Source: Winogradskyella forsetii (lineage in GTDB: Bacteria; Bacteroidota; Bacteroidia; Flavobacteriales; Flavobacteriaceae). Taken from it: DNA of 64,000 nucleotides. Where the stretch lies: assembly GCF_013394595.1 (NCBI RefSeq), contig NZ_CP053348.1, forward strand, positions 3,816,501 to 3,880,500. Reading direction: 5' to 3'. Below the pieces are notes generated by a model. The model had not been told where the DNA came from, ran no database searches, and worked only from the letters and a program-made list of their open reading frames with translations. A program made the position numbers and the translations under genes. Numbering within the stretch: the first letter of the stretch is position 1; the number at the start of each line of letters is the position of its first letter. Shown here piece after piece: positions 36,970 through 45,302 of this stretch.

Positions 36970-36996
36970 CAATTACTAACCTATAAAAAAGAAGCA

Positions 36997-37146
36997 ATGA
37001 TAATTACAAAAGTATTAGGTCTTACAAGCGCATTGACCAAAAGCAAAAAAGCAAAACTAGCCATCTTGGGCCTTGAAATGGCCATCTTGGCTTATGCCTT
37101 ATATCAACAAAAAGAAGAGAAACAAAATAAACGACTCAAATCATAG
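36997..37146 (+). CDS. Small single-span membrane protein (49 aa)
   Basis: ATG 36997 opens a 49-codon frame: MIITKVLGLTSALTKSKKAK, LAILGLEMAILAYALYQQ and KEEKQNKRLKS. It has one membrane helix (about 21-38) between basic ends. An A/G-rich AAAAAAGAAGCA precedes the start. It sits 27 bases after the charged 50-aa frame. Unknown function. Confidence 0.5.
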   Translation: MIITKVLGLTSALTKSKKAKLAILGLEMAILAYALYQQKEEKQNKRLKS

Positions 37147-37151
37147 CTATA

Positions 37152-37303
37152 TGCCATTTTGAAGTAATTCTGCAGTCTTATGTGAGACCATGAGCATTAC
37201 TTCAAAAGACATATCGAAGGCTGCCACACTTTTGGAAGCCGAAGAATTGGTAATAGCAGCAACTGAATATTTGTATCATAGGCTAAAACTATCTCTTACC
37301 TAA
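37152..37303 (+). pseudogene. Decayed partial copy of the tsaC/sua5 5' end
   Basis: The sequence CATTTTGAAGTAATTCTGCAG..., the ATG at 37190 and the next 30 or so codons resemble the upstream region and start of the Sua5 gene at 39716: MSITSKDISKAATLLEAEEL here, MSIISKDISKAVTLLTAEEV there. The match breaks down after about 30 codons, and an in-frame stop ends it at 37303. With the real gene it brackets the two ferritin-like genes as direct repeats. Confidence 0.85.
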
Positions 37304-37414
37304 AAATAATAAACACCACGATGAATGTTGATGATTTTATCATTTCAATCGCTGGAATCGTTTCTCGCTTATTATATAGTGTCTGTGGTTAACATTTGTA
37401 AGGTAAATTAATCT

Positions 37415-37592
37415 ACGCATCAATTTCTTCCTCCATAATGGTTATATACGGCAGATGAATCATCATCTTATCTCCTATTTCTGAAAAATTCATCTTGTTG
37501 CCAATTAGATTGGCTCAATAATTTTAAAATTGAAAACACCGTGTTTTTTTCTACTTTATACATCTTTCATGTGAAGCAATTTCTACATCTTT
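37415..37592 (-). pseudogene. Decayed internal fragment of the YgiQ-type gene
   Basis: ACGCATCAATTTC..., ATCATCATCTTATC, CTGAAAAATTC, TTGCTG-like ...GGCTCAATAA and GTGAAGCAATTTCTACATC correspond in order to 33680-33865 inside the intact ygiQ, with substitutions and a few small gaps. It is an internal piece with neither the start nor the end of the gene and is not functional. Confidence 0.8.
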
Positions 37593-37957
37593 ATTTATAG
37601 TTGGTCATCAACTAGAAAGTCTTAACACCTCCTACAAAAGCAACAAAATTAGTTACAAATTACAACTATACCCTTTGGAAGATTGTGACTTACCCTTTTA
37701 ATTTAAAACTTAAAATTCATTAAAAAAATAGAACTTCTGATAATTCAAATTTGTGATTTTTTAGCCTAACTCAATCTGTGATTTTTTGAAAAATTTCACA
37801 TTTTTTATCTGAAATACATTCAAATAGCCTTTATTTTTTGAATTTTTTTCAAAAAAACATGCCTTTTTTAAAACCGCCCCCTCAATTTCTTCGTAAGTAT
37901 TAGCAAGTAGGTGTTTATCTACCTCTAATACATTTAATTAACTTAAAGACCATAAAC
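37593..37957. other. AT-rich upstream region of the ferritin-like operon
   Basis: No gene is seen. TGTGATTTTTT occurs twice as a direct repeat (37752-37762 and 37777-37787), and TTTCACATTTTTT follows (about 37795) as a near-mirror. GTAG...CTAC arms occur around 37905-37922. These are candidate regulatory sites for the downstream pair, without known binding protein. Confidence 0.45.
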
Positions 37958-38686
37958 ATGAAAAAAAGAGTTTTAAAAGTGCATCAACCTAAACAAAGAA
38001 CGTCAAGTAAAAGACGTCAGTTTATTAAGCTGAGCGGTATGGCTGTTCTTGGTTCAGGTCTTTTGATGGCATGCAGCGATGACGATGATTTTATTAATCC
38101 CACACCAAACGTATTTGACTTAGGCTCGGGAGATTTAGGCGTATTAAATTACGCGTACGCTCTAGAACAGCTTGAAGCGGATTTTTATGAAAAAGTAGTG
38201 AATGGTTCCTATTGGGCGAGTGCTTCATCCATAGAAAAGCAGGTATTGCAAGATTTGTATTACCATGAGGTTAATCATAGAGATTTATTTGACACCGCTA
38301 TTTCAGCGGCCGTTGGATCTAACACCAATTTAAAATTACCATCATTAGAATTTGATTATGGCTCTCTCGATTTTGGGAGCAGAGATCAAGTACTAGGTAC
38401 GGCAAAAGTTTTAGAAGATACTGGGGTTTCCGCTTATAATGGTGCAGGCAGATTAATAACTGATCCAAATTATTTAGTGCTGGCAGGAAAAATTGTTTCT
38501 GTTGAAGCAAGACATGCTTCTGCTATAAGAACGTTGATCAATCCTGGTTCGGCAGATTTTGCTGGTGATGATGTTGTAGATCCTGTAACAGGATTAGATA
38601 GAGCTCAAGATCCTTCAGAGATTTTATCTGCTGTAGGAGACACAGGATTTATAACCACTCCTTTCACGGCAAATAGTTTACCGTAA
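37958..38686 (+). CDS. Ferritin-like protein, Tat-exported lipoprotein
   Basis: The 242-residue protein begins with a twin-arginine signal (SKRRQFIKLSG, Arg19-Arg20) ending in a lipobox-like LLMAC (Cys39), then an Asp-rich tether SDDDD. The mature part is a four-helix ferritin-like domain of the desiccation-related type, with the Glu/ExxH ligand pattern EQLEADFYEKV, HEVNH, VLEDTG and VEARHAS, so a di-metal centre is likely. Tat export fits folding with metal in the cytoplasm. It forms a pair with 38717-39532. Function (iron storage, oxidation or protection) is unproven. Confidence 0.85.
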   Translation: MKKRVLKVHQPKQRTSSKRRQFIKLSGMAVLGSGLLMACSDDDDFINPTPNVFDLGSGDLGVLNYAYALEQLEADFYEKVVNGSYWASASSIEKQVLQDLYYHEVNHRDLFDTAISAAVGSNTNLKLPSLEFDYGSLDFGSRDQVLGTAKVLEDTGVSAYNGAGRLITDPNYLVLAGKIVSVEARHASAIRTLINPGSADFAGDDVVDPVTGLDRAQDPSEILSAVGDTGFITTPFTANSLP

Positions 38687-38716
38687 TCAATTATTAATTT
38701 AAAAAACACATATATT

Positions 38717-39532
38717 ATGAGTATCATAAAATTTTTAGATGAATTCACTAACGAAAGTATGTTAGAAAAGAAATCATCGAGACGAGACATATTTGGAACT
38801 TTTGGTTCTTTAGGTAAAAAAGCAGCTTTAGCGGCTATCCCTTTTGGACTTGCAGGCTTAACAAGTAAAGCCCATGCGCAAACTATGGGTGATCCAGTGA
38901 GCGCATTACAATTAGCTTTGACTTTAGAATATTTAGAGGATGAATTTTACGATTTAGCATTACAATCTGGTGTTATAACAGATTCAGCTGTTGAAACAGT
39001 TTACATGAAAATTTCTCAACATGAACAAGCTCATGTAGATTTTCTAACCGCTGGGTTAACCAACGCTGGTGTAACTCCTGTAGAGAAACCTGATTTTGAT
39101 TTTACTGCTGGTGGAATGTTTGATCCGTTTAATCCATCAAATCCTGATGCCTATGCCCAATTATTAGCCTTAGCACAAGCATTTGAAGATACTGGAGTAA
39201 GAGCCTATAAAGGACAAGCCGGTAATTTACAAGGTTCTGATTTTTTAACCGCTGGACTGCAAATTCACTCTGTAGAAGCTAGACATGCTTCTGAAATTAG
39301 AAGAATCAGAGGCCTGAAAGGTTGGATCACACGTGACGAACGCGGTGCTGGAATGCCAGCCGCTACGCAAGCAGTATATGATGGCGAAGAAAACCTTATT
39401 CAAGGCGGATTGGATGTTACCACATTAGGCAGTGGTCCTGCATTTAGCGTGGATGCATCAACTGAAGCTTATGATGAAACATTATCAGGTGACGAAGCAA
39501 CTGCCATTGCGAGCTTATTTATAGTGAGCTAG
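38717..39532 (+). CDS. Ferritin-like protein with Tat signal
   Basis: The 271-residue protein has a twin-arginine signal (SSRRDIFGTFG, Arg22-Arg23; cleavage after AHA at 54). The ferritin-like domain keeps ligands in LEYLEDEFYDLAL, QHEQAHVDF, AFEDTGVRAY and VEARHASEIRR, aligning with its neighbour; the C-terminal 70 residues are extra. It lies 30 bases after its paralogue in the same operon and is followed by a strong terminator. The pair is common in marine Bacteroidota; its role is not settled. Confidence 0.85.
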   Translation: MSIIKFLDEFTNESMLEKKSSRRDIFGTFGSLGKKAALAAIPFGLAGLTSKAHAQTMGDPVSALQLALTLEYLEDEFYDLALQSGVITDSAVETVYMKISQHEQAHVDFLTAGLTNAGVTPVEKPDFDFTAGGMFDPFNPSNPDAYAQLLALAQAFEDTGVRAYKGQAGNLQGSDFLTAGLQIHSVEARHASEIRRIRGLKGWITRDERGAGMPAATQAVYDGEENLIQGGLDVTTLGSGPAFSVDASTEAYDETLSGDEATAIASLFIVS

Positions 39533-39555
39533 ATAATTTAATAATATAATTACAA

Positions 39556-39590
39556 AACTATCTCCAACGTTCATGGAGATAGTTTTTTTA
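39556..39590 (+). terminator. Rho-independent terminator of the ferritin-like operon
   Basis: AACTATCTCCA and TGGAGATAGTT form a perfect 11-bp stem with a 7-base loop, followed by a T run. Confidence 0.92.
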
Positions 39591-39715
39591 TTACCAAAAT
39601 TTAGAAAAGTCAGGTTTTTTTTGTTTGTCATCATATGTTCGCAATCAAGCTTTTCAAAGTTTACATACCCTATTTTTGAAATTTTGAAGTAATATTGCAG
39701 TCGTATTTTAAGACT

Positions 39716-40678
39716 ATGAGCATTATTTCAAAAGACATATCGAAAGCAGTTACGCTTTTAACAGCAGAAGAAGTGGTAGCCATACCAACCGAAACGGTTT
39801 ATGGCTTGGCAGGTAATATCTATAGCGAAAAAGCCATAAAAGCTATTTTTGAAACTAAGAAGCGACCTTTTTTTAATCCGCTTATTGTTCATATTCCATC
39901 GATAGATAGTCTCAATACTATAGTAGAGGATATTCCTGAAAAAGCTCAATTATTAGCTGAAGCGTTTTGGCCAGGACCAGTAACTTTGGTTTTAAAAAAG
40001 AAAAATACGATTCCAGATATAATTACGGCAGGAAAAGATACAGTAGCGGTTCGCATACCCAATCACCCAACAACGTTAGAATTATTAAATCGGTTGGATT
40101 TTCCATTGGCAGCACCAAGTGCGAATCCGTTTAGCAGTATTAGCCCAACGACTGCACAACACGTAGAAACTTATTTTAAGGATCAAATTAAAATGGTCTT
40201 GGATGGTGGTGCCTGCACTAGCGGCATAGAATCGACCATTATAGGTTTTGAAAATGACGAACCTATCATATACCGATTAGGTTCAACGGCATTAGAAGAT
40301 ATTGAGCGTATTGTGGGCAACATTGAAATAAAGAACAGAAAGGAGATTACACCTGATGCACCAGGCATGTTAGAGCGACATTACGCACCAAAAACAAAAA
40401 CAGTTTTAACGGGCAACATCTTAAAAATATTACCTGTATATAAAGGAAAACGTATAGGGTTGATAACCTTTCAATCTGAAATAAAAGATAATTCTGTTGA
40501 AGTTCAACTAGCGCTTTCTAAAACGGGAAACTTAACGGAATCGGCTTCAAATCTTTATGATGTACTACACCAATTAGACAAAATGCAGCTCGATGTGATC
40601 ATAGCTGAGCGTTTGCCAGATCACGGACTGGGCAAATCCATTAACGACCGTTTGCAACGCGCCACTGCAAACATTTAA
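39716..40678 (+). CDS. tsaC: L-threonylcarbamoyladenylate synthase (Sua5/YrdC)
   Basis: The 320-residue enzyme makes threonylcarbamoyl-AMP from Thr, bicarbonate and ATP for the t6A37 modification of ANN-decoding tRNAs. The YrdC domain (about 8-195) has IPTETVYGLAGN, KKRPFFNPLIVHI, WPGPVTLVL and PSANPFSSISPT; a linker with DAPGMLERHYAP precedes the C-terminal Sua5 domain (about 235-320). An in-frame TTG at 39695 would add seven residues, but ATG 39716 corresponds to the start of the duplicated copy at 37190 and to the family N-terminus. Confidence 0.94.
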   Translation: MSIISKDISKAVTLLTAEEVVAIPTETVYGLAGNIYSEKAIKAIFETKKRPFFNPLIVHIPSIDSLNTIVEDIPEKAQLLAEAFWPGPVTLVLKKKNTIPDIITAGKDTVAVRIPNHPTTLELLNRLDFPLAAPSANPFSSISPTTAQHVETYFKDQIKMVLDGGACTSGIESTIIGFENDEPIIYRLGSTALEDIERIVGNIEIKNRKEITPDAPGMLERHYAPKTKTVLTGNILKILPVYKGKRIGLITFQSEIKDNSVEVQLALSKTGNLTESASNLYDVLHQLDKMQLDVIIAERLPDHGLGKSINDRLQRATANI

Positions 40679-40764
40679 AGCCAATTTTAGTTACATCCTG
40701 ACACTTATCTATTGCTTAATAAGTGATATTATAGTATCTTATACTTTTTTTAAAGGCACACAAA

Positions 40765-41199
40765 ATGAAAAACATATTAGTCACCATAGATTTAAAAGGA
40801 AATGAGCAACTACTCATTGACCAAGCCTCTAAATTGGCAGAAAAATTTGAGGCTAAAGTTTGGATCATTCATATTGCAGCACCAGACCCAGATTTTGTGG
40901 GGTACAGTGTTGGCCCACAATATATCAGGGATAATCTTGCCACAGAGCTTAGAGAAGAACATCGATTGCTTCAAGACTATTCAGAACGTTTAGAGAAAAA
41001 GGGAATTGAATCTGAAGGTTTATTGGTTCAAGGTCCAACTTTGGAAATGATATTGGAAGAGGCAGAAAAACTTGAGATAGACCTCATTATCTCAGGATAT
41101 CAGGATCATGGGTTTTTCTACAAGGCTTTATATGGAAGTGTTTCAAACTCATTAATTAAAGCATCAAATATACCTGTTCTGATTGTTCCTGTAGATTGA
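40765..41199 (+). CDS. Universal stress protein (UspA family), single domain
   Basis: The 144-residue protein has the alpha/beta Usp fold: MKNILVTIDLKGN at the start, VWIIHIAAPDPDF, and the nucleotide-binding-like end SGYQDHGFFYKALYGSVSNSLIKASNIPVLIVPV. The GxxxHG...GSVS pattern is compatible with ATP binding although spacing differs from the classic G2xG9xG. It stands alone between tsaC and the rplM promoter. Role in stress survival is by family. Confidence 0.9.
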   Translation: MKNILVTIDLKGNEQLLIDQASKLAEKFEAKVWIIHIAAPDPDFVGYSVGPQYIRDNLATELREEHRLLQDYSERLEKKGIESEGLLVQGPTLEMILEEAEKLEIDLIISGYQDHGFFYKALYGSVSNSLIKASNIPVLIVPVD

Positions 41200-41326
41200 G
41201 AATAAATATAGGATTAAATACGCCCATAAATCCGACTTCAATCTTTAAAAACCAATCCATTAATTCAATCAAAATTACAAGAACTTCATTATACTGGTTT
41301 TCAGCCTAAAAATATATTCATCAAGG

Positions 41327-41357
41327 TTTGGTAAATCAATTGTTTATCGTAAATTTG
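41327..41357 (+). promoter_or_regulatory. Promoter of rplM-rpsI
   Basis: TTTG (41327-41330) and TAAATTTG (41350-41357) with a 19-base spacer match the Bacteroidota TTTG-N17-23-TAnnTTTG consensus exactly. The predicted leader is about 60 bases, long enough to hold a regulatory structure, but none is assigned. Confidence 0.75.
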
Positions 41358-41426
41358 CAAACTCTTTTTTGAAGAGGCATGTTTAATCTTTTTGCGCTGT
41401 GAAGCGTAAATATAAATCAAATTAGT

Positions 41427-41882
41427 GTGGATACATTAAGCTACAAAACAGTTTCAGCAAACAAAGCTACCGTTAATAAGGAGTGGGTTTTGGTTGATGC
41501 TGAAGGACAAACTTTAGGTCGCTTAGCTTCAAGAGTAGCAATACTTTTAAGAGGCAAGCACAAACCTAATTTTACGCCACACGTTGATTGCGGTGACAAT
41601 GTAATTGTTGTCAATGCTGAAAAAATCAACTTAACTGGTAACAAATGGACGGAAAAAAGTTACATCCGTCACACAGGTTATCCAGGTGGACAAAGAAGTT
41701 TGACAGCTACTGAATTATTTGGGAAAGACCCAAGTAGATTGGTAGAGAAGTCAGTAAAAGGAATGTTACCTAAAAACAAATTAGGTGCTACTCTTTTTAG
41801 AAATTTAACAGTTGTTACTGGTACAGCGCATGCTCATGAAGCGCAAAAACCAAAGGCAATTAAATTAAACGAAATTAACTAA
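41427..41882 (+). CDS. rplM: 50S ribosomal protein L13
   Basis: The 151-residue protein shows L13 landmarks: [44 protein letters not shown] and [10 protein letters not shown]. The start codon is GTG (GTGGATACATTAAGC), which gives the N-terminus [16 protein letters not shown] usual in Flavobacteria. Its stop overlaps the rpsI start (TAATG), the standard L13-S9 pair. Confidence 0.97.
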   Translation: MDTLSYKTVSANKATVNKEWVLVDAEGQTLGRLASRVAILLRGKHKPNFTPHVDCGDNVIVVNAEKINLTGNKWTEKSYIRHTGYPGGQRSLTATELFGKDPSRLVEKSVKGMLPKNKLGATLFRNLTVVTGTAHAHEAQKPKAIKLNEIN

Positions 41883-42268
41883 TGGAAGTAATTCACAAAA
41901 TTGGCCGTAGAAAGACGGCTGTTGCTCGTGTGTACCTTGCTGAAGGAAAAGGCAAAATCACGGTGAACAAAAAAGACATGGCGGATTATTTTAGTACGGC
42001 AACATTGCAGTACAAAGTAAACCAACCTTTAGCCTTGACTAACAATGATGGCAACTTTGATATTACTGTTAACGTATATGGAGGTGGTATCACCGGCCAG
42101 GCAGAAGCAATACGTTTAGGATTAAGTCGTGCAATGTGCGAACTAGATCCTGAAAACAGAGCAATATTAAAGCCAGAAGGTCTATTAACGAGAGACCCAA
42201 GAATGGTAGAGCGTAAGAAATTCGGACAGAAGAAAGCGCGTAAGAAATTCCAATTCTCGAAACGTTAA
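41882..42268 (+). CDS. rpsI: 30S ribosomal protein S9
   Basis: The 128-residue protein begins [19 protein letters not shown] and ends with the conserved [17 protein letters not shown] whose terminal Lys-Arg reaches the P-site t[26 protein letters not shown] is the central S9 signature. It is translationally coupled to rplM through the TAATG overlap and followed by a terminator. Confidence 0.98.
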   Translation: MEVIHKIGRRKTAVARVYLAEGKGKITVNKKDMADYFSTATLQYKVNQPLALTNNDGNFDITVNVYGGGITGQAEAIRLGLSRAMCELDPENRAILKPEGLLTRDPRMVERKKFGQKKARKKFQFSKR

Positions 42269-42285
42269 TATCCAACACAATTTTA

Positions 42286-42326
42286 TTCAGAATCTGCTTC
42301 GGCAGATTCTGGATTATTATTTTTTA
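42286..42326 (+). terminator. Rho-independent terminator with UUCG tetraloop after rpsI
   Basis: CAGAATCTGC and GCAGATTCTG pair perfectly around a TTCG loop, a very stable tetraloop, followed by a T-rich tract. It separates L13-S9 from S2. Confidence 0.85.
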
Positions 42327-42337
42327 TTGAAAAAAGG

Positions 42338-42356
42338 TCCTGAAACGAGTTCAGGA
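42338..42356 (+). other. Hairpin in the rpsB leader
   Basis: TCCTGAA and TTCAGGA arms with ACGAG loop lie 87 bases before rpsB and are not followed by a T run. The remaining leader contains GAGGCGCGCGATAAGC. It may belong to an S2 leader structure; no known family is recognised. Confidence 0.35.
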
Positions 42357-42442
42357 TTCCAGTTTAGCATCTAAATGATTGAGGCGCGCGATAAGCAACC
42401 ACTCAGTCATTGCTAATTTAACAGAACGTAAACTATTACAAA

Positions 42443-43243
42443 ATGGAAAAAGTAGAAGTAAAAGAATTACTTGAAGCAGGTGTGCACTTCGGTCACCTAA
42501 CACGTAAGTGGAATCCAAACATGGCCCCTTACATTTATATGGAACGTAACGGTATCCATATTATCAACCTTTACAAAACAGCAGCAAAAATTGAGGAAAC
42601 TTCTGAAGCGTTAGCTAAAATAGCAGCATCAGGAAAGAAAATCCTTTTCGTTGCTACTAAAAAACAAGCTAAAGACATCGTAGCTGAAAAAGCAGGTGCT
42701 GTAAATCAACCTTATATTACTGAGCGTTGGCCAGGCGGAATGTTAACTAACTTTGTGACAATCAGAAAAGCCGTTAAGAAAATGGCTTCTATCGATAGAA
42801 TGAAGAAAGATGGCACATTCAACTCTTTATCTAAGAAAGAACGTTTACAAGTTGATCGTTTACGTGCAAAATTAGAAAAGAACTTAGGTTCTATTTCTGA
42901 CATGACGCGTTTACCTGGTGCTTTATTCGTGGTAGATATTATGCGTGAGCATATTGCTATTAAAGAAGCACAAAAATTAAATATCCCAATCTTTGCGATG
43001 GTAGACACGAACTCTGACCCACGTGAAGTAGATTATTTAATACCTTCAAATGATGATGCTTCAAAATCAGTAGATAAAATCTTATCTATCGTAACGTCTG
43101 CAATAGCAGATGGTTTAAGCGAAAGAAAAGCTGAAAAAGCGGATAAAGAAGGGAAGTCTAAAAAATCAGAAGACAAAAAATCAGAAGCAAAGCCAGCTAA
43201 AAAAGCTAAGAAGAAAGCTGTTGCCTCTGAAGGAGAAGAATAA
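42443..43243 (+). CDS. rpsB: 30S ribosomal protein S2
   Basis: The 266-residue protein has S2 landmarks LLEAGVHFGHLTRKWNPNM, LFVATKKQAKDIV, ERWPGGMLTNF and PIFAMVDTNSDPREVDYLIPSNDDA. The last 35 residues are a Lys/Ala/Glu-rich tail (AEKADKEGKSKKSEDKK...), longer than in E. coli and common in Flavobacteria. It heads the S2-EF-Ts pair. Confidence 0.98.
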   Translation: MEKVEVKELLEAGVHFGHLTRKWNPNMAPYIYMERNGIHIINLYKTAAKIEETSEALAKIAASGKKILFVATKKQAKDIVAEKAGAVNQPYITERWPGGMLTNFVTIRKAVKKMASIDRMKKDGTFNSLSKKERLQVDRLRAKLEKNLGSISDMTRLPGALFVVDIMREHIAIKEAQKLNIPIFAMVDTNSDPREVDYLIPSNDDASKSVDKILSIVTSAIADGLSERKAEKADKEGKSKKSEDKKSEAKPAKKAKKKAVASEGEE

Positions 43244-43262
43244 ATAACATTTATATACAATT

Positions 43263-43333
43263 AAAAGTCATTTGGTTCTTTTTCTTGCCCTGAGCGTAGT
43301 CGAAGGGATATTGAAAAAAATTAAATGACTTTT
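43263..43333. repeat. Composite hairpin with a REP-like core between rpsB and tsf
   Basis: Perfect 11-bp arms AAAAGTCATTT (43263-43273) and AAATGACTTTT (43323-43333) enclose GCCCTGAGCGTAGTCGAAGGG (43287-43307), a sequence of the same type as the dispersed CTGAGCG-AGTCGAAG repeats seen in many Flavobacteria. A related, diverged pair occurs at 51256-51336. It looks like a small non-autonomous repeat lodged inside a ribosomal operon, possibly acting as a partial terminator or mRNA stabiliser. Confidence 0.65.
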
Positions 43334-43347
43334 TAAATTTAAAAACT

Positions 43348-44322
43348 ATGGAAAATACTGTAAAAGTTACAGCAGCAGAAGTAAACAAGCTAAGACAAGC
43401 AACTGGTGCTGGTATGATGGATTGTAAAAAAGCTTTGGTTGAAGCTGGTGGCGATTTTGATAAAGCCATTGAAGTATTACGTAAAAAAGGACAAAAAGTT
43501 GCAGAAAAAAGAGCTGACAGAGATTCTTCTGAAGGTGCTGCTGTTGCAAAAATAAATGAAGACAATACAGTTGGTGTAGCAATCGTGTTAGGTTGTGAAA
43601 CCGATTTTGTTGGCAAAAACGAAAACTTTGTAAAGTTAGCTAATGATTTAGTAGATATAGCTTTAAACCACAACTCTAAAGAGGAGTTTTTAGCTGCAGA
43701 TTTTGATGGTATGACCGTTGCTGAAAAATTAACTGAGCAAACAGGTGTTATTGGAGAAAAATTGGATATCACTGCTTTTGAAAAATTAGAAGCACCTTAC
43801 GTTGGCCAATACGTTCACATCAATAAAATTGCAGCCTTAGTTGGTTTGTCCGCTAAAGTTGATAATGTTGAGACCTTGGTTAAAGATGTAGCTATGCAAG
43901 TGGCTTCAATGGGAGCAACGACATTGTCTTACAAAGATTTTGACGCAGCATACATCGCATCAGAAACTGAAGCGCGTATCGCAGTCATTGAAAAAGATAA
44001 TATTGAATTAGGACGTTTAGGTAAGACCTTGAAAAATGTACCGAGTTATATTTCTATGGCACAATTAACTCCAGAAGTTATTGCTGAAGCTGAAGAAGCT
44101 GCAAAAGCAGAGTTAAAAGCTGAAGGGAAACCAGAGCAAATTTGGGATAGAATCTTACCAGGTAAAATGGAGCGTTTCATTTCTGATAACACCACTTTAG
44201 ACCAAGAAAAAGCATTATTGGATCAAAAGTTTATTAAAGATGACAAGCAAACCGTTGCTGACTACGTTAAAACTTATGGTGACGTTTCAGTTACTGGTTT
44301 TAAACGTGCTACTGTTGGATAA
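43348..44322 (+). CDS. tsf: Elongation factor Ts
   Basis: The 324-residue guanine nucleotide exchange factor for EF-Tu has the N-terminal UBA-like domain (VNKLRQATGAGMMDCKKALVEAGGDFDKAIEVLR) followed by the core with TDFVGKNENFVKLANDL and HINKIAALVGL, a coiled part (about 200-270) and the C-terminal KPEQIWDRILPGKMERF / DKQTVADYVK segments. The length fits the longer Bacteroidota form. Confidence 0.97.
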   Translation: MENTVKVTAAEVNKLRQATGAGMMDCKKALVEAGGDFDKAIEVLRKKGQKVAEKRADRDSSEGAAVAKINEDNTVGVAIVLGCETDFVGKNENFVKLANDLVDIALNHNSKEEFLAADFDGMTVAEKLTEQTGVIGEKLDITAFEKLEAPYVGQYVHINKIAALVGLSAKVDNVETLVKDVAMQVASMGATTLSYKDFDAAYIASETEARIAVIEKDNIELGRLGKTLKNVPSYISMAQLTPEVIAEAEEAAKAELKAEGKPEQIWDRILPGKMERFISDNTTLDQEKALLDQKFIKDDKQTVADYVKTYGDVSVTGFKRATVG

Positions 44323-44351
44323 TCAATAGTATCTAAAAATATAATTATAAA

Positions 44352-44396
44352 AAGTGCTTCTCTTCCGACGATTCGGAATCGAGAGGCATTTTTTTT
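44352..44396 (+). terminator. Rho-independent terminator after tsf
   Basis: TGCTTCTC/GAGAGGCA and inner TTCCG/CGGAA stems are followed by eight T. It ends the S2-EF-Ts transcript. Confidence 0.85.
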
Positions 44397-44432
44397 GCGT
44401 TTTTTTCACTTTTACAGAAGCTAATAATTACG

Positions 44433-44440
44433 TAGCTTTG
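44433..44440 (+). promoter_or_regulatory. -7 promoter element for pyrH-frr
   Basis: TAGCTTTG matches TAnnTTTG and lies between the tsf terminator and pyrH. The predicted leader is about 100 bases. Confidence 0.5.
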
Positions 44441-44549
44441 CTCAACTTTTAATCGATCTAATGAAATAAGCCATATTGCTATATTCTTTTCGGATATATG
44501 TTACTTGGCGAATTACATTAGACTATACTATAGAAATAGCAACCATCTA

Positions 44550-45254
44550 ATGAAATACAAAAGAATTCTACTAAAATTATCTGGAGAAGCCTTAATGGGT
44601 AATCGACAATATGGGATTGATCCTGAGCGTTTATCCGAATACGCTAAAGACATTAAAGAAATAACGGACTTAGGTGTAGAAGTTGCCATAGTAATTGGTG
44701 GTGGAAATATTTTTAGAGGTGTTGCTGGCGCCATGAACGGTATGGACCGTGTGCAAGGTGACCATATGGGTATGTTAGCGACCGTGATCAACGGTTTGGC
44801 ATTACAAAATGCACTGGAAGATGCTGATGTAAAAACGCGCTTACAAACTGCCATTAAAATCAATGAAGTAGCAGAACCTTTCATTAGGAGAAAAGCGATG
44901 AGCCATCTTAACAAAGGACGTGTTGTTATTTTTGGAGGTGGCACAGGAAATCCGTATTTTACTACAGACTCAGCAGCCGTTTTACGTGCTATTGAAATTG
45001 AAGCAGATGTCATTTTAAAAGGTACGCGTGTTGATGGTATATATACCGCTGATCCTGAAAAGGATTTAAATGCAGTAAAATTTGAAAATATCTCGTTTAA
45101 AGATGTCCTAAGTAAAGGACTCAAAGTGATGGACACCACTGCATTTACTTTAAGCCAAGAAAATAACTTACCAATTATTGTTTTTGACATGAACAAAAAA
45201 GGAAACTTACTAAAAGTAGTCACCGGAGAAAATATAGGCACAAAAGTCAACTAA
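44550..45254 (+). CDS. pyrH: Uridylate kinase
   Basis: The 234-residue amino-acid-kinase-fold enzyme phosphorylates UMP to UDP. Landmarks are [63 protein letters not shown] and [14 protein letters not shown]. The frame is open to 44505, but ATG 44550 gives the family start [14 protein letters not shown] and the extra residues are not conserved. It is followed after 48 bases by frr. Confidence 0.96.
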   Translation: MKYKRILLKLSGEALMGNRQYGIDPERLSEYAKDIKEITDLGVEVAIVIGGGNIFRGVAGAMNGMDRVQGDHMGMLATVINGLALQNALEDADVKTRLQTAIKINEVAEPFIRRKAMSHLNKGRVVIFGGGTGNPYFTTDSAAVLRAIEIEADVILKGTRVDGIYTADPEKDLNAVKFENISFKDVLSKGLKVMDTTAFTLSQENNLPIIVFDMNKKGNLLKVVTGENIGTKVN

Positions 45255-45302
45255 AAGGTTTTGGCTTAAATTTTGATAATCGTAAATTAAAATTTTAACA
45301 TT

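Noticed and set aside
36682-36972. 96-codon minus-strand hydrophobic frame
   Set aside because: It is antisense to the plausible charged small gene at 36817-36969; its hydrophobicity reflects the complementary Lys-rich codons.
44505-44549. Longer N-terminus for PyrH
   Set aside because: The 15 extra residues are absent from the family, whose proteins start at [12 protein letters not shown].
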